This document shows, piece by piece, positions 43,683 to 55,180 of a DNA stretch of 64,000 nucleotides; position 1 is the stretch's first letter; every line of letters begins with the position of its first letter. The stretch covers positions 210,878,744-210,942,743 of the forward strand of contig NC_081411.1 of assembly GCF_030272615.1 (NCBI RefSeq). The letters run 5' to 3'. The translations under genes were made by a program, and so were the position numbers. The notes under the pieces are model-generated. The model did not search any database and had not been told where the DNA came from. It saw only the letters and a list, made by a program, of their open reading frames with translations. The DNA is from Cryptomeria japonica (lineage: Eukaryota > Streptophyta > Pinopsida > Cupressales > Cupressaceae).

Positions 43683-45260
43683 GAAGACACCAAGGTATGT
43701 AATATTAAATCATTGTGAAGATCAAATCATTGGAGATAGGAACAAGGGAGTTATGACAAGAAGAAGACTGGCAAATAAAGAGGTATGTCTTATTTCTCAA
43801 ATTGAACTGACATCTGTTATTGAAGCTTGTAAAGATGAATTAGATCAGATAGAAAAGAACAAGAATTAGACTTTAGTTCCCCAACCTAAAAAAAAGAATG
43901 TTATTGGAACTAAATGGGTTTTTAGAAATAAACTAAATGAGGATGGTCAAGTTATAAGAAACAAGGCTAGATTGGTTTGTAAAGGATATTCTCAAATGGA
44001 AGGAATTGATTATGGTGAGACATTCACACTTTTAGCTAGAATTGAAGTTAGACTATTTCTTGACTATACAACATACAAGAACTATAAGGTCTATCAAATG
44101 GATGTTAAATGTAAATTTTTGAATGGTGAACTTGAGGAAGAAGTATACATTGAGCAACTTGATGGATTTTCACTAACAGATAACAAAGATATGGTTTGCA
44201 TGTTAAGGAAAGATTTATATGGATTGAAACAAGCTCCTACAGCTTGGTATGCAAGGTTGGATAAATATCTTTTGAAGCTTGGTTTTACTAAGGGTGGTGC
44301 TGACAAGATCACTGATGATGATATCATTTTTGGAGGTGAAGATAAACTGTGCATGGAAATCTCTAATAATATGAAGGATAAATTTGAAATGTCTATGATT
44401 GGTGAGATGAGATTTTTCTTAGGTTTGCAGATTACTCAAACTAACAAAGGCATTTTTATCTGTCAGACTAAGTATCTAAGGGAATTGTTGAAGAATTTTG
44501 GTATGGATAATTCCAAACCAGTAAGTACTCCTATGGTGACAAATGACAAATTATCTATCAAAGACACATCTACACCAGTAAATTTGACAAGGTATAAGTC
44601 TATGATTGGTGTCTTGTTATATCTAAATCAGACTAGACCAGACATTATGAATGCAGTAAGTATTGTTTCAAGATATAAAATTAATCCTAAAGAAAATCAT
44701 GAATGTGTAGTAAAGAGGATATTCTGGTATTTGCAAGGAAAAACCGAATATGGCTTATGGTATCCTAGAGATGATAACTTCACTTTATGTGCATACACAA
44801 ATTTAGATTGGGCAGGAGATACTGATGACAAGAAGAGCACTTCTGGTGGAGCTTTCTTTCCTGGAAAGAAATTGGTTTCATGGATCAGCAAAAAATAATC
44901 ATTCATTTCTTTATCTACTGCAGAAGTTGAATATCAGCAACAACTAATTGCACACAGGTCTTGTGGATGAAGAAAATGTTGAAGGATATCAAGGTAAATT
45001 GCAGTGAACTGGTAGTTATCTATTGTGATAACTCTGCAGCTATTGACATGTCTAATAATCCAGTATTTCACTCTAGGACTAAGCACACATCAATAAAATA
45101 TAACTAACTGAAGGACAAGGTGGAAGAAAAGGAAGTCAAATTGGTCTATGTGAACACTAAAGAACAGATTGCAGACATATTCACTAAATTATTGTCTAAG
45201 AAATCATTTGAGTATTTGAGAGACAGGTTAGGGGTATCTATCCCTCCAGAAGAAACTTAA
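43683..45260 (+). pseudogene. pol: Copia-1 reverse transcriptase and RNase H
   Basis: The N-terminal RT piece (NVIGTKWVFRNKLNEDGQVI) precedes the 43972-44898 frame: [52 protein letters not shown]. The region around the catalytic YVDD is damaged: LGFTKGGADKITDDDIIFGG joins two distant motifs, implying loss of about 20 codons. MRFFLGLQI, the KPVSTPM linker and RNase H (YTNLDWAGDTDDKKSTSGG) follow; TAA at 44896-44898 and later frameshifts end it. Remaining RNase H traces reach the FTKLLSKKSFEYLRD region near 45220. Confidence 0.78.
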
Positions 45261-45597
45261 TTGATGGAGTAGTGGATTAGTCTGGTATGCATCATCAACT
45301 TTATCTTTGCTCCGAATTGATGTAGTGGTGCTACTACTCAGGGGGAGCAGTCAGCTTTGAGATTCACGGGATTTTGATATCTACATCATATCTTTGGCAT
45401 TGATGTCAAAGGGGGAGATATACATGATGTGAAAAATAAAGGGAGAGAAATTTAGATTAGTTTCAGATTGAACTGCACTCCTTAGGGGGAGTTGCTGGGT
45501 TTTTTAAGTTTTTCATTGTTACATCTTCTATGAGAAATTTTTGGCATTTCTTGGCACTTAGATGTTTTCTTTTCCACATCTAGTGTTGCCATGAATT

Positions 45598-45608
45598 CCA
45601 AAGGGGGA
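45598..45608 (+). other. Copia-1 polypurine tract
   Basis: ccaaaggggga immediately precedes the 3' LTR, matching the usual caaagggggaga of plant Copia elements. Earlier copies of gggggag (near 45345, 45410, 45485) lie in the 3' leader. Confidence 0.8.
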
Positions 45609-46857
45609 TATTATTAGCAATATGAAGGAATTGAGTATGTTTTGCATTGATGTTTTGTCATTGATGTCAACACTAGTTGTTATGATTGGTTACCGATAGA
45701 CAGTTTTTGTTACCGATAGAAGGGACTATCAGTTGGATACAACTGACATATTTGGATCAATGGAATATGTTTGGTTTTATGTGTTGCATGTTTCTAGTGT
45801 ATTTTTTGGTCAGTTGGTATTGACTTGGTGATTGGAGGCTATCATACATTCTAGTAAGCCTATACTGGTAAGGGTTTCGGGCTTTATCGACAAAGATTTT
45901 ACTAAGAACCTTTGACACGATGCATAAGTGGTGTTGGTGCACCTTCTAGATGGAATTTAGGATGTTGAAGGTGATCTTTGTTCATGCCTTGATTGATTGG
46001 AGATATCACTTTGGCATGGTGGACCCAAATTAGGCTTGGTATCCATTCAGGTTATGGATGGGTATCATGTAACGTGTTCTCTACATGTTATCGAGATGAT
46101 TTAGGGATTGGTTAATGTTATTTTGGTCTAAAGCTGACATGGCATAACATTGTAATATGGATGTATGTAATGATCTTATTGTAATATCTTTTAGGTGGCT
46201 GACCTAATTGGTTTAGGCCTTAGGGTTTGTATAGATTGATGCAAGATCTCATTGTAGATCATGGGAATGGGAATATAAATGGTCATGGTATGAAATGTGT
46301 AAATAATGTAATATCATTCGGGCAGAGGATTTGGCCGATCATTGAAGATCGAATTGGGTTTATGTAAGAGGTCAAAGGGCTCCAGTATGAGCTTAACCCA
46401 AGACTGTAATCGGGCATGGTAGATGCTATCATTGGAAATTCATTCTTTTATATTGTTGTCCAATTATATTGAGGTGGTTATAACGTATTTGTAGTCAGTG
46501 TGACTCCTTTGTAATGAGCAGTACGCTCTAAGAAGTGTGCCTTCATGCATGTCCAGGCCCCTTATTGTATCACATACTTTCTACAGAAGTATTTTCTGAC
46601 TGTGGGTAGGCTTCCCATTGTGGTTTTTCCTTTTATTGGGTTTTCCATGTACAAATCATGGTGTTATGTGGTATGGTTGCCTTGTGTCAATTCTTTGTTT
46701 CATTCTTAGGTTTTATTGCTTATCGTTATTTGTTTCTATTTTTTTGGTATTCATGTTTATGTGCTTCGGTTAAAGGTTATAAACTAGTTTGATTAATATA
46801 ATCTGTTGACAACTGATTTACCCCCCCCTTCTTAGTTGTCCATCGGTTATTCTAACA
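45609..46857 (+). repeat. Copia-1 3' LTR (~1249 bp)
   Basis: Starts tattattagcaatatg and ends ttattctaaca, parallel to the 5' LTR throughout. The first base could be 45609 or 45612 because of a tta repeat. Confidence 0.87.
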
Positions 46858-46862
46858 ATTTC
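46858..46862. repeat. TSD of Copia-1 (ATTTC), right
   Basis: This is the second atttc; gene U sequence (tagtattaagcac) resumes directly after it. Confidence 0.9.
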
Positions 46863-47760
46863 TAGTATTAAGCACTAACTCCTCAGGCCACATACCCCTA
46901 AAATGTCCATAAAACAATACTAAATGCATCAGCAATGAATAAAACTTGAAATTTGGGCTTTTGTTATCCCTAAGGTTCAGGAAACCCTCCTGTAATGTTT
47001 CTACCAAATAAGAGGCATAACCAAATGGTCTGGGCTCATACATTTGGATATCTGAGGCTAAGACTAACGACCCAGTACTCATTAGATCAGGAACTTCAAC
47101 TCCTCCTAACTACCCACAAGACATATAAGTATATTGTAGGTAATGTATGGATAACTGAATGTTGAATGGTGGTCTATCCTAATTTGTTAGTATACTTGCC
47201 TCCTTCTTATGGATAGCTAACTTCCACCGAGTATATGTTGTATCCATTCTGAGGTATTCTTCTTCCAATTCTCTAAACGACAAGGCTTTATAAAGGTTGG
47301 GATCCAGGTTAAATACTTCATTCAGTGTACCAACATCAAACCTAACAAATGCATCTCCATTGGGGGCCTGAATATACCTCCCTACAAAATTATAGTTTTT
47401 GACTAGGGTTTCTAGAAATTTCACACTTACAGACAAATTTGGGACAATCTGCTTACCCAAATTGGTCCTCCATGGGTTGCACATTGGCATTTCCTTGTCT
47501 CTTCTTAGGTAGTGAAATAGAAACAATTTGTATCCTCTCACTTTGGTCCACACATCTTTGACATTCTTTTTTTCCAATTGGTCCCTCCCCAACAAATGTT
47601 GTTTCGAGCTTCTAGACTTAGGTCCTGGTTCCTGCATTTTTTGTATTATATCTTGGTTCAGTCTTTGAATCAAGGCTTCTTATTCTTTCTTAGATTTATT
47701 AGCCCTTGATTCAGAGTTTTTTGTCGCTCTTTTCTTTCCTTTGGAACTCAAAGCCTCCAT
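46863..47760 (-). pseudogene. Gene U, copy B, 5' part
   Basis: The best-preserved N-terminus of gene U. ATG 47758-47760 gives MEALSSKGKKRATKNSESR, TAA after KSKKE, then in the same frame EALIQRLNQDIIQKMQ, GYKLFLFHYLRRDKEMPMCN, GRYIQAPNGDAFVRFDVGTL, FRELEEEYLRMDTTYTRWKL to 47179. A stop and shift follow, then STGSLVLASDIQMYEPRPFG and FKFYSLLMHLVLFYG to 46863, where Copia-1 cuts the gene. The Lys-rich start could be a nuclear-localisation or nucleic-acid-binding segment. Family unknown. Confidence 0.6.
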
Positions 47761-48190
47761 ATTTGCAATCACAATTTTTTTCTCTAACTCTCAGGAGTTC
47801 AATTCTCTATTCTATCAATTGCTTTGATATGTAAAAATTGTTTCAATCAATCTTGATTATATGCCCAATACATCCGCATACAAATTTTTAGTGATGATCC
47901 TCTCATCAATCTACCTCGTGTGAACCATAAATCTGCCTAATGCAAGCATTTAATAAAATCTCATTGTTTCCATATTAAATTTGGATATGAAAATGACTCA
48001 TAGGCGTATGTCTCTCAGATGAAACTTCATTTTTGGCACCATCAGCAAAATCCCTTTTCCTTTCAAAAAATTTATCTTTCCTGTCGGGGTAACATAAGCC
48101 GATGACACTCTTGTTTTATCGATATATGTCAACCCGATACTATCATCGGGAATCGGGGTAACTTCATATGTGTCATGGCAACAAGCATAG

Positions 48191-48328
48191 CTTTCCCGAT
48201 GACCTTTTCCTTCGGCATAACTTTTCCCATTACATCATGTTCCATTAGCATAATCTTTCCCGATGACTTTTTTCTTCAGCATAACTTTTCCCATTACATC
48301 ATGTTCCATTAGCATAATCTTTCCCGAT
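48191..48328 (+). repeat. 64-bp tandem duplication
   Basis: ctttcccgat occurs at 48191, 48255 and 48319, with nearly identical 64-bp units between (cataacttttcccattacat, catgttccattagcataat). Confidence 0.85.
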
Positions 48329-49097
48329 GATCTTCTGACCAATCAATTCATCGGGCATCGAGGAGACTCAAAATGACACATCCTGACTCATTTGGATATG
48401 CTGATGATATTTCTTCGTTATAACCTTTGCTGATTCACTTTTATCCTTGGTTGTATTCATCGGGATAAGTCTTATATATAGCTTCATGAGCTATCAACAA
48501 GACAATATTTTTCCTTTGCCGCCAGTGTATGTTTTGTCGATGACCATAATTGATATATGTTTCCCCGATCTCCCTGACTTCCTTGGCTCCTTAACAATGA
48601 TCGATATGACTTCTACCGATGCATACAACTTCATCTTATCATGCTTATACATCGGTATATGATATCCCAACCATGCGCTACTCATTTTGTCTAGGTGTTT
48701 TAATCGGGATAACTTTGGCAAATAGTACAAGTTTCAATTATTTGCAACCTTTACTTCATCTTATGAATACAAATGTTTATAATCTGCTTAATGGATTCAA
48801 TATAAACTGAACAAAACCTCTAACACACATAGGATATTTGTTGTTTCTTACCATGATCTTTTAGATTCTTTTTCAAATATACACTTGGGTAAAATTTGTT
48901 AAAATGAAAAATCATTCATGTCCATCACATGTCCCGACTTCAATAGGATCTTGGTACTCATTTAATAAGTAATCCTGATCACTTTTATATTTTTGATCAC
49001 TCTAAGAAATGTCTTATGAGGTTCCTATCCTTCAATCTATACCTAGAAAGGATCTCTATCTGCCTTGTCTTATCTCAATGCCACCCTCAAGCTACCC

Positions 49098-49102
49098 AGT
49101 TG
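49098..49102. repeat. TSD of Copia-2 (AGTTG), left
   Basis: agttg lies directly before the LTR and is repeated at 56683-56687. Confidence 0.9.
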
Positions 49103-50616
49103 TGATAGTTCTGATACTAAATGTTAAGTACAAATGCCAAGCTAACAAGATGAGAGGGGGGGGTGAATGATACAAACTTAATCTTGCATAAAAATGACAA
49201 ATTCAAACTCGGTAACATATACTTCAATAATATAACCAAAACTGCTAAACATGCAAACTCATAAGCATATAAACATCATAACACTCATAACACCAAATTT
49301 AATGTGGAAACCCAAATAGGGAAAAACCACTATGGGATTTTGGACCCACTAAGAAATATACTCTTCTAGAGTATGCTCGGTTAAAAGCAAATCATGTTAA
49401 AGATTACAAACACATTGCTAGATGTGACTCGGTTAAGGGATTTCCCTCAGATCTGTTAGGATCTTCACCTTGTTAGAAGTGACCTTGTTAAAGGATTTCA
49501 AACACTCAATCAGAATGTCACCTTGCTACAAGGTTTTACAAATAAGGCTATTAAGTCCACTCGGTTAAGAGATTTTTTGTCACTTTACAAAATAACAATA
49601 ATAAAAATCTATCTACAACTTCACATCTAAAAATGCTAAAGAAGATTTTTATTTGCTCAATACAATCTAGTCATAGGACTTAGCTTTTCCATCTGCTGGG
49701 CTCTATACTCTGTTATTCAAAATAGGTCTTCAAGATTCTGTGCTTGGTAATCACTATGTAGCATCCCTATGCATACACTTGCCCGCATACATTGTTTCTC
49801 AATAGTTCCTTATTTATAAACAATTTACCAACCACTTAATTTCCTTGATCACATTTCCCCTGATCAATCATAGTGATCAGATCTTTAAACTTGACCAAGT
49901 TCAATGTATCCTTCGATCTGAAAATGTTTTACCCCACCTTGGAACTTGCATAGATTTCTTGGATATTGCGGTTCAATCTGAGCTGTAGATCTTCCTGCCG
50001 ACTTTCCTTTGCCATAGATCCTTAACAACCTTTATACATGTAAAAATCATTTAATCATAATGAGCACATCAGCTTCCTTCATTAAATAATGCTTTTATTC
50101 ATTCAATGCATTTTGCTATTACTCGGTTGCAACTCGGTAAATACTAAACTTCACTCGGTAGACATTCTGCCTTCATTAACCGATAGCGATAACCTTACGG
50201 TTTACAGACTAGGTTCTTTGCTCAATAACATAGTATAGTATTAACCTTACAATCAACAACATATGTAGGATATCAAAATAATCTAAACATCATGATCTCA
50301 TCATTGTCTAACTCGGTAATAGTTGCCCATTGAATAACTTATTCCTCCCCTTATTCATCACATTCTTTCCGTGTCTTTTACCGACATCTTTATACTCACC
50401 AAATCGTAATTCTTAAGATATGACAACATCATACTGAATTAGAAAATCAATTTCTTGACATCAATGACAAAATAATAATATTAAGACAATAAACATCCTT
50501 AATCAGTTATATCCATAATCATCAACAACCTTCTCAATATCTTTATTGAAATGCCAACAATCTCTTATTGTAATTGGAATTCCAACAATCTCCCTTTGTC
50601 TGTTATAATGCCAACA
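49103..50616 (-). repeat. Copia-2 3' LTR (1514 bp)
   Basis: On the + strand it begins tgatagttctgatac and ends aatgccaaca; in element orientation it is TGTTGGCATT...CTATCA. A poly-G run (gagagggggggg) lies near the + start, matching the poly-C seen in the Copia-1 LTR. Confidence 0.93.
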
Positions 50617-50632
50617 ATCTCCCCCTTTGGCA
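50617..50632 (-). other. Copia-2 polypurine tract
   Basis: The complement of atctccccctttggca gives tgccaaagggggagat, placed directly before the 3' LTR in element orientation. Confidence 0.9.
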
Positions 50633-50963
50633 TTGATGGAAAAACCAATTGATATAACCTAATTGATTCGGATTGCTATGAGATTCTAAAATGCTGAAAT
50701 ACTCTCCCCCTATCATTAGTCTTCTCCCCCTTTGACAACAATGCCGAAAAGTAAAGAACTAAAACATAATTTCTTCCTGTATGAAGTGATTTCCTGTTGT
50801 TATGTGTCAACTTAGTCTCGGTCAAAGCATTTTGACTTCAATACCTATTCCCTGTTATTGTTTCCTGCACACCTTTAGAAAACATCCTAAAGTGTGTAAA
50901 TCAGCATCAACAACTAAAAGATATTCTGTAGAGTCGTCGAATTGATGCTTTCACTGAACTCAG

Positions 50964-51496
50964 TCAGTGAATGGAAGATAGGGGTAGGACCCCTAATTGT
51001 CTTCTGAGATACTCAAAAGTGTCCCTTGGTAGTGGCTTGGTGAAGATATCTGCTATTTGTTCCTTTGTACTAACATACTCCAATACCACTTTCTTCTCTT
51101 GAACTTCTTCTCTAAGATAATGATATTTGATAGAGATATGCTTTGTCTTAGAGTGCATAATAGGATTCTTTGAAATGTTAATGGCACTAGTATTATCACA
51201 TAATATAGTTATTGGCTCAGTAACTTTCTCATTTATACCATCCAACAGTTGTTTATCCATGCTATATAGGTACAATTCAATGTTGCAGCAACGTATTTAG
51301 CTTCTATTGTTGACTGTAAAACACATCCTTGTTTCTTGCTAAGCCAACTCACTATTCTTTCTCCTAAAAAGAAAGCTCCTCCACTTGTTCTTTTTCTGTC
51401 ATCAATGTTGTCTACCCAATCAGCATCAGTATAAACTTTTAAATCAAAAACATTTCCTTTCTGATATACTAAGCCATAATCTTCAGTGTGTTTCAA
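50964..51496 (-). pseudogene. pol: Copia-2 RNase H domain
   Basis: Two frames. 51496-51233 gives LKVYTDADWVDNIDDRKRTS, GGAFFLGERIVSWLSKKQ, STIEAKYVAATLNCTYIAW. After a deletion and shift, 51275-50964 gives CDNTSAINISKNPIMHSKTK, HISIKYHYLREEVQEKKVVL, EQIADIFTKPLPRDTFEYLR and the natural C-terminal LGVLPLSSIH stop. The TDADW aspartate and the AEAKY-like motif (here IEAKY) are kept. It degrades the RNA strand during cDNA synthesis. Confidence 0.82.
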
Positions 51497-51499
51497 GTA

Positions 51500-52520
51500 T
51501 CAAAAAATTCTCTTGATTGCTGTCATGTGTGTTTCCTTGGGATCTGCAAAGAATCTTGCAACTATACCTACTACATGTGCTATATCTGGCCTGCTATGAA
51601 CAACATATTGTAGCTTTCCAATCATGGATCGGTAAAGTGTCTCATCAATAGATGCAAATTCATCATTCTTTGATAGTTTATAGTTGGTAGTCATAGGAGT
51701 ACTTACTGGTTTTGAATCCTCCATTCCAAATTTCTTCAAGATTTCCTTTATGTACTTGGATTGAGTAATGAAAATCTCATCTTTCATTTGCAGTATTTGT
51801 AAACCTATAAAATATTTTATCTCACCGATTAATGACATCTCAAATTCTTTGCTCATTTCATTTCCAAAGTTCTTGCATAGAGAGTCATTTCCACAAAAGA
51901 TAATATCATCAACAAATATGGCTAAGATCAGTATTCCATTTTCATCACTCTTCATGTACATGTTACTATTTTCAATTGTTCTTATAAAACTAATCTTGAT
52001 TAAATAAGAGTGCAATCTTTCATACCATGCTCTAGGTGCTTGTTTTAGACCATATAAAGCTTTGTTCAATTTACATACCTGATCTTTATTCTTGTCTTCA
52101 ATAAATCCTTCAAGTTGTTCAATAAAAACTTCTTCTTCTAATATACCATTCAGAAATGCAGATTTGACATCCATTTGATATACCTTGAAATCTTGTAAGC
52201 AGCATATGCCAACAATGTTCTTACTCCTTCAAGTCTTTCCACAGGTGCAAAAGTCTCACCATAATCAATTCCTTCTTCTTGGGCATAACCTTTGCAAACT
52301 AGTCTTGCTTTATTTTGAATGACCTCACCTTTTTTATTCAGCTTGTTTCTGAAAATCCACTTTGTACCGATTACATTTTTGTCCTTCGGTCTTGGGACCA
52401 GTGTCCATGTGTCATTCTTCTTGATTTGATCAATCTCTTCTATCATAGCATTTATCCAATCTTCACTGTTAAATGCCTCTTTCACTATTCTCGGTTCAAA
52501 TTCAGATATCAGACATGTAT
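51500..52520 (-). pseudogene. pol: Copia-2 reverse transcriptase
   Basis: The RT begins in the integrase frame ([39 protein letters not shown]). A 2-nt loss near 52195 ([10 protein letters not shown] in place of a YKxxKVYQMDV pattern) shifts it to the 52174-51500 frame: [35 protein letters not shown], catalytic FVDDIIFCG at 51916-51890, IKYFIGLQI, KPVSTPM, GKLQYVVHSRPDI. TGA at 51500-51502 replaces a codon in the KRIFxYLK motif. Apart from these the domain looks complete. Confidence 0.85.
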
Positions 52521-53772
52521 TATGTCTCAGTTTGTTCCTTGTCATCACTAGATCATTCTTATCTCCTATAATCTGACTTGATGCATGATTTCTTCTGACA
52601 TACTTGGCTAATACAGGCTCGGTAGGCTCTGTATGATCTTCTTCATCACTCGATAATTTGATATTCTCTTCATTTTCTTCAATAGTTCTCTCGATAAGAC
52701 TTGTCGGTTGAACATAGACAAATCCTTCATAATCTTCTGGTTCCTTGGAGTTTCCTTCATCATTTCTTTCTGCAAATTCATCAATTTTCACATTTGCACT
52801 TTCTACTATTTTGTTAGATGATTTCATCAGACATTTAAATGCTTTACTTGTAGAAGAATAACCAAGAAATGTTCCTTCTTCACTTTTTTGATCAAACTTG
52901 TCATTTCTATCACCTTTGTGAACATAGCATCTACTTCCAAAGATTTTGAAATAACTTACATTAGGATTCTTGTCATACCAGATCTCATATGGTGTCTTCA
53001 AAGTTCCTTTCTTCAGTTGTACTCGGTTCAGGGTATAAACTATTGTGCTTATTGCTTCTCTCCAAAATGTTTGTGGTACCTTCTTTTCAATCATCAGGGT
53101 TCTGGTACAATCCACAATAGATATGTTTCTTCTCTCAACAATTCCATTTTGTTGTGGAGTTCTCAGTGCAGAGACTTGTCTTTTTATACCATGATCATTG
53201 CAGAATAAGTTGAACTCATCAGTTGTGAACTCTCCTCCTCTGTCTGATCTAAGACATTTCAGTTGTCTTCCTGTTTCATTTTCAACTTTTGCCTTGTACC
53301 ATTTAAATATTTGAAAAGCTTGTAATTTTTCTTTTAAAAACATTACTGACATCATCCTTGAGTAATCATCCACAAATAATATGAAATACTTATCACCATA
53401 ATAACTTTGAACTTTCATAGGACCACAAAGATCAGTGTGCACAAGATCTAAAATTCCTTTAGAAGTGTAGGACTTACTTGTAAAGCTTGATCTTGTCATT
53501 TTACCCATCTGGCATCCTCGACACATAGCATTCTCAAGTTTTTCAAGACTCGGTAGACCTCTTACTCAGTGCTTCTTGCTTATTTTGATCAGATTATCAA
53601 AATTTACATGAAAAAACCTTTTATGCCATAACCAGGTATCATCTATCTTTGCATACAGACACTTGTTACGAGTTGAGTCAAGGTGAAATGTGTTACCTTT
53701 TGTTTGTGTCTCGGTAGCAGCTAACTTTCTATGCTTGTCATGAACTTTGACAATTCCTTTCTAAAATTCTAT
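52521..53772 (-). pseudogene. pol: Copia-2 integrase
   Basis: Same frame as gag. TAA 53773-53775, a TAG and a TGA fall in the pre-integrase stretch (GNTFHLDSTRNKC, DDTWLWHKRFFHVNFDNLI), then [14 protein letters not shown]. The core is open from 53526: HTDLCGP (Asp at 53433), [15 protein letters not shown] and [12 protein letters not shown] give the D, D, E triad. [15 protein letters not shown]-like and [14 protein letters not shown] segments follow, then an acidic linker ([18 protein letters not shown]). Confidence 0.85.
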
Positions 53773-55130
53773 TTAGTAACCTGTGTTGTTTAGTTGTGCT
53801 ACACTCAACAAATTGTATTTCAAACCTTCAACCCAATAAACATCATTGGATTTTGCATTGTCAAGAAGTGTTATACATCCTTTACCTTTTACCGGACATG
53901 GTGCATCATTACCAAATCTTACATAGCCTCCATCATAATCTTCTAATATAAGAAACTTGTGTTTATCACCTGTCATGTGATGTGAGCATCCACTATCTAT
54001 GTTCCAAGAATGATTAGTATTTATGTGAGATATTAGGGCTTTTTTTTCATACCTTTTTTCATCTGATCCATCTTTGATAGCCACATAAACTACTTCCTTT
54101 GTATTAGTTTCATTTGATTTATCATCATTGGATTCCTCATCAGCTATTAAGCATGACTTTCTATCTTTTTTTCTGAAGTCTCGGTGTCCTCTATAATGAT
54201 TATCTTTCTGTCTGTCATCTCGGTAATCTCTCTTTTCAGCAGAATCTTTGTCAGGACATTTAGAAGCCATATGTCCCATCTTATCACAATTGAAACATTT
54301 CAAAGGTAGTTTTCCTTTATACTTACCTTTGCCTCTTGGTAACCTTCTGGCTAATAGTGCTTCAAACTCTTCTTGATTTCTAATTTCCTCATACGGTTTG
54401 TGTACTTTTTCCATGTTCTTGCGAAATCTCTCACTTGCTCCACTGTGATCCCCTTCAGTGTACTTACTCAGTCTATCATTGTAATCATCAGATTCAACTT
54501 TATTTACCGATGACCCACTGTTATCAAAATTACTTAACTCAAATGCATGTAGCTTACCAATAGTAGCATCTAAAGAAATTGGCATATTGGGTACAGACCT
54601 TAATTCATTGATTGTAGAGACTCAGATTGCATAAGCTGGTAGAAGGGTTCTTAACAACTTACTTGTTATATCCTTTTCTTCAATAGTTCCACCTACTCCT
54701 TTGATTTGATTGACAATCTCCTTTAGTCTTGTACTGTACTGGGTTATGTTCTCACCTTCATTCATCCTCATAGATTCAAGTTGTCCTCTTAGACTGTCCA
54801 CTTTTGCTATTTGAACATGTTCATCTCCACCATACACAAATATGAGCTTGTCCCACATTGCCTTTGCATCATTGCAGCCTTCTAGATCATTAAACTCTAA
54901 GTCGGTCAATGCAGATGTTATTTCAATCATTGCTTGGATATGTTCTTGCTTTGCCTTTATCTCTTCCATTGTCAATGGATAGGTGCTCGGTGTAATGAAA
55001 TCATTCTCTAGATAATATACAATATATTCTCCAACTCCTGATAGGTGCAGCTTCATCCTTTTCTGCCATGTAGAGAAACTTGACTTGTTCAGCTTCGGTG
55101 CATCCCTCTTGTACATCTTTGGATCGTTGC
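53773..55130 (-). pseudogene. gag: Copia-2 Gag and protease
   Basis: The frame starts at MYKRDAPKLNKSSFSTWQKR (55116) and runs through the UBN2-type gag domain (AMIEITSALTDLEFNDLEGC, MRMNEGENITQYSTRLKEIV). A single TGA lies at 54622-54624. It reopens with KLHAFELSNFD, a basic arginine/glycine segment, and an intact zinc knuckle CFNCDKMGHMASKC (54297-54256). The protease site WNIDSGCSHHMTGD is at 54003-53962 with the catalytic D-S-G intact, then GLKYNLLSVAQL. It ends at TAA 53773-53775. One nonsense codon alone interrupts gag. Confidence 0.88.
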
Positions 55131-55161
55131 CTCAAGTACCTTTAAACTTTTCTTCAAGAGT

Positions 55162-55180
55162 CCAAAGCTCTAATACCAAT
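55162..55180 (-). other. Copia-2 primer-binding site (tRNA-iMet type)
   Basis: The complement reads attggtattagagctttgg directly after the 5' LTR, one base away from the core tggtatcagagc complementary to initiator tRNA-Met. Confidence 0.88.

Larger units (their letters stand above)
39832..46857 (+). mobile_element. Copia-1, complete but degraded Ty1/copia element (7.03 kb)
   Basis: 5' LTR, PBS, gag, protease, integrase, RT, RNase H, PPT, 3' LTR in copia order. It inserted into gene U of unit B after the A/B duplication, as shown by the empty site in A. The LTRs differ by roughly 9% over the first 330 bp by eye, so the insertion is old. The body carries many stops, several frameshifts and an internal RT deletion. 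Confidence 0.92.
29808..47902. repeat. Segmental duplication, unit B (11.07 kb plus Copia-1)
   Basis: Direct counterpart of 18104-29537. Subtracting the Copia insertion (39832-46857 plus one TSD) leaves about 11.07 kb. Right border: similarity ends near 47902 (cccaatacatccgcata shared, then different). Internal differences from A are the missing TIR element, one missing module X with part of the SPT6/U mosaic rearranged, and an additional ~0.95-kb promoter-like block. Confidence 0.85.
47903..49102. other. Third stretch of the LTR-like family and spacer
   Basis: 48060-48780 resembles the right half of the LTR-like blocks at 23750-24080 and 34400-34730 (gtaacataagccgatgac; gggataagtctta; caatattt..ccattgcc), with many ccgatga/atcggg motifs. 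No LTR ends, ORFs or tract were identified. 48781-49102 holds nothing recognisable up to the Copia-2 insertion site. Confidence 0.45.

Noticed and set aside
45757-45942. Minus-strand ORF in the Copia-1 3' LTR
   Set aside because: It lies antisense within the LTR and is not open in the 5' LTR; treated as a chance shadow.
48447-48810. Short overlapping ORFs in the CCGATGA-rich stretch
   Set aside because: They overlap on both strands, lack domains and lie in an LTR-like repeat.
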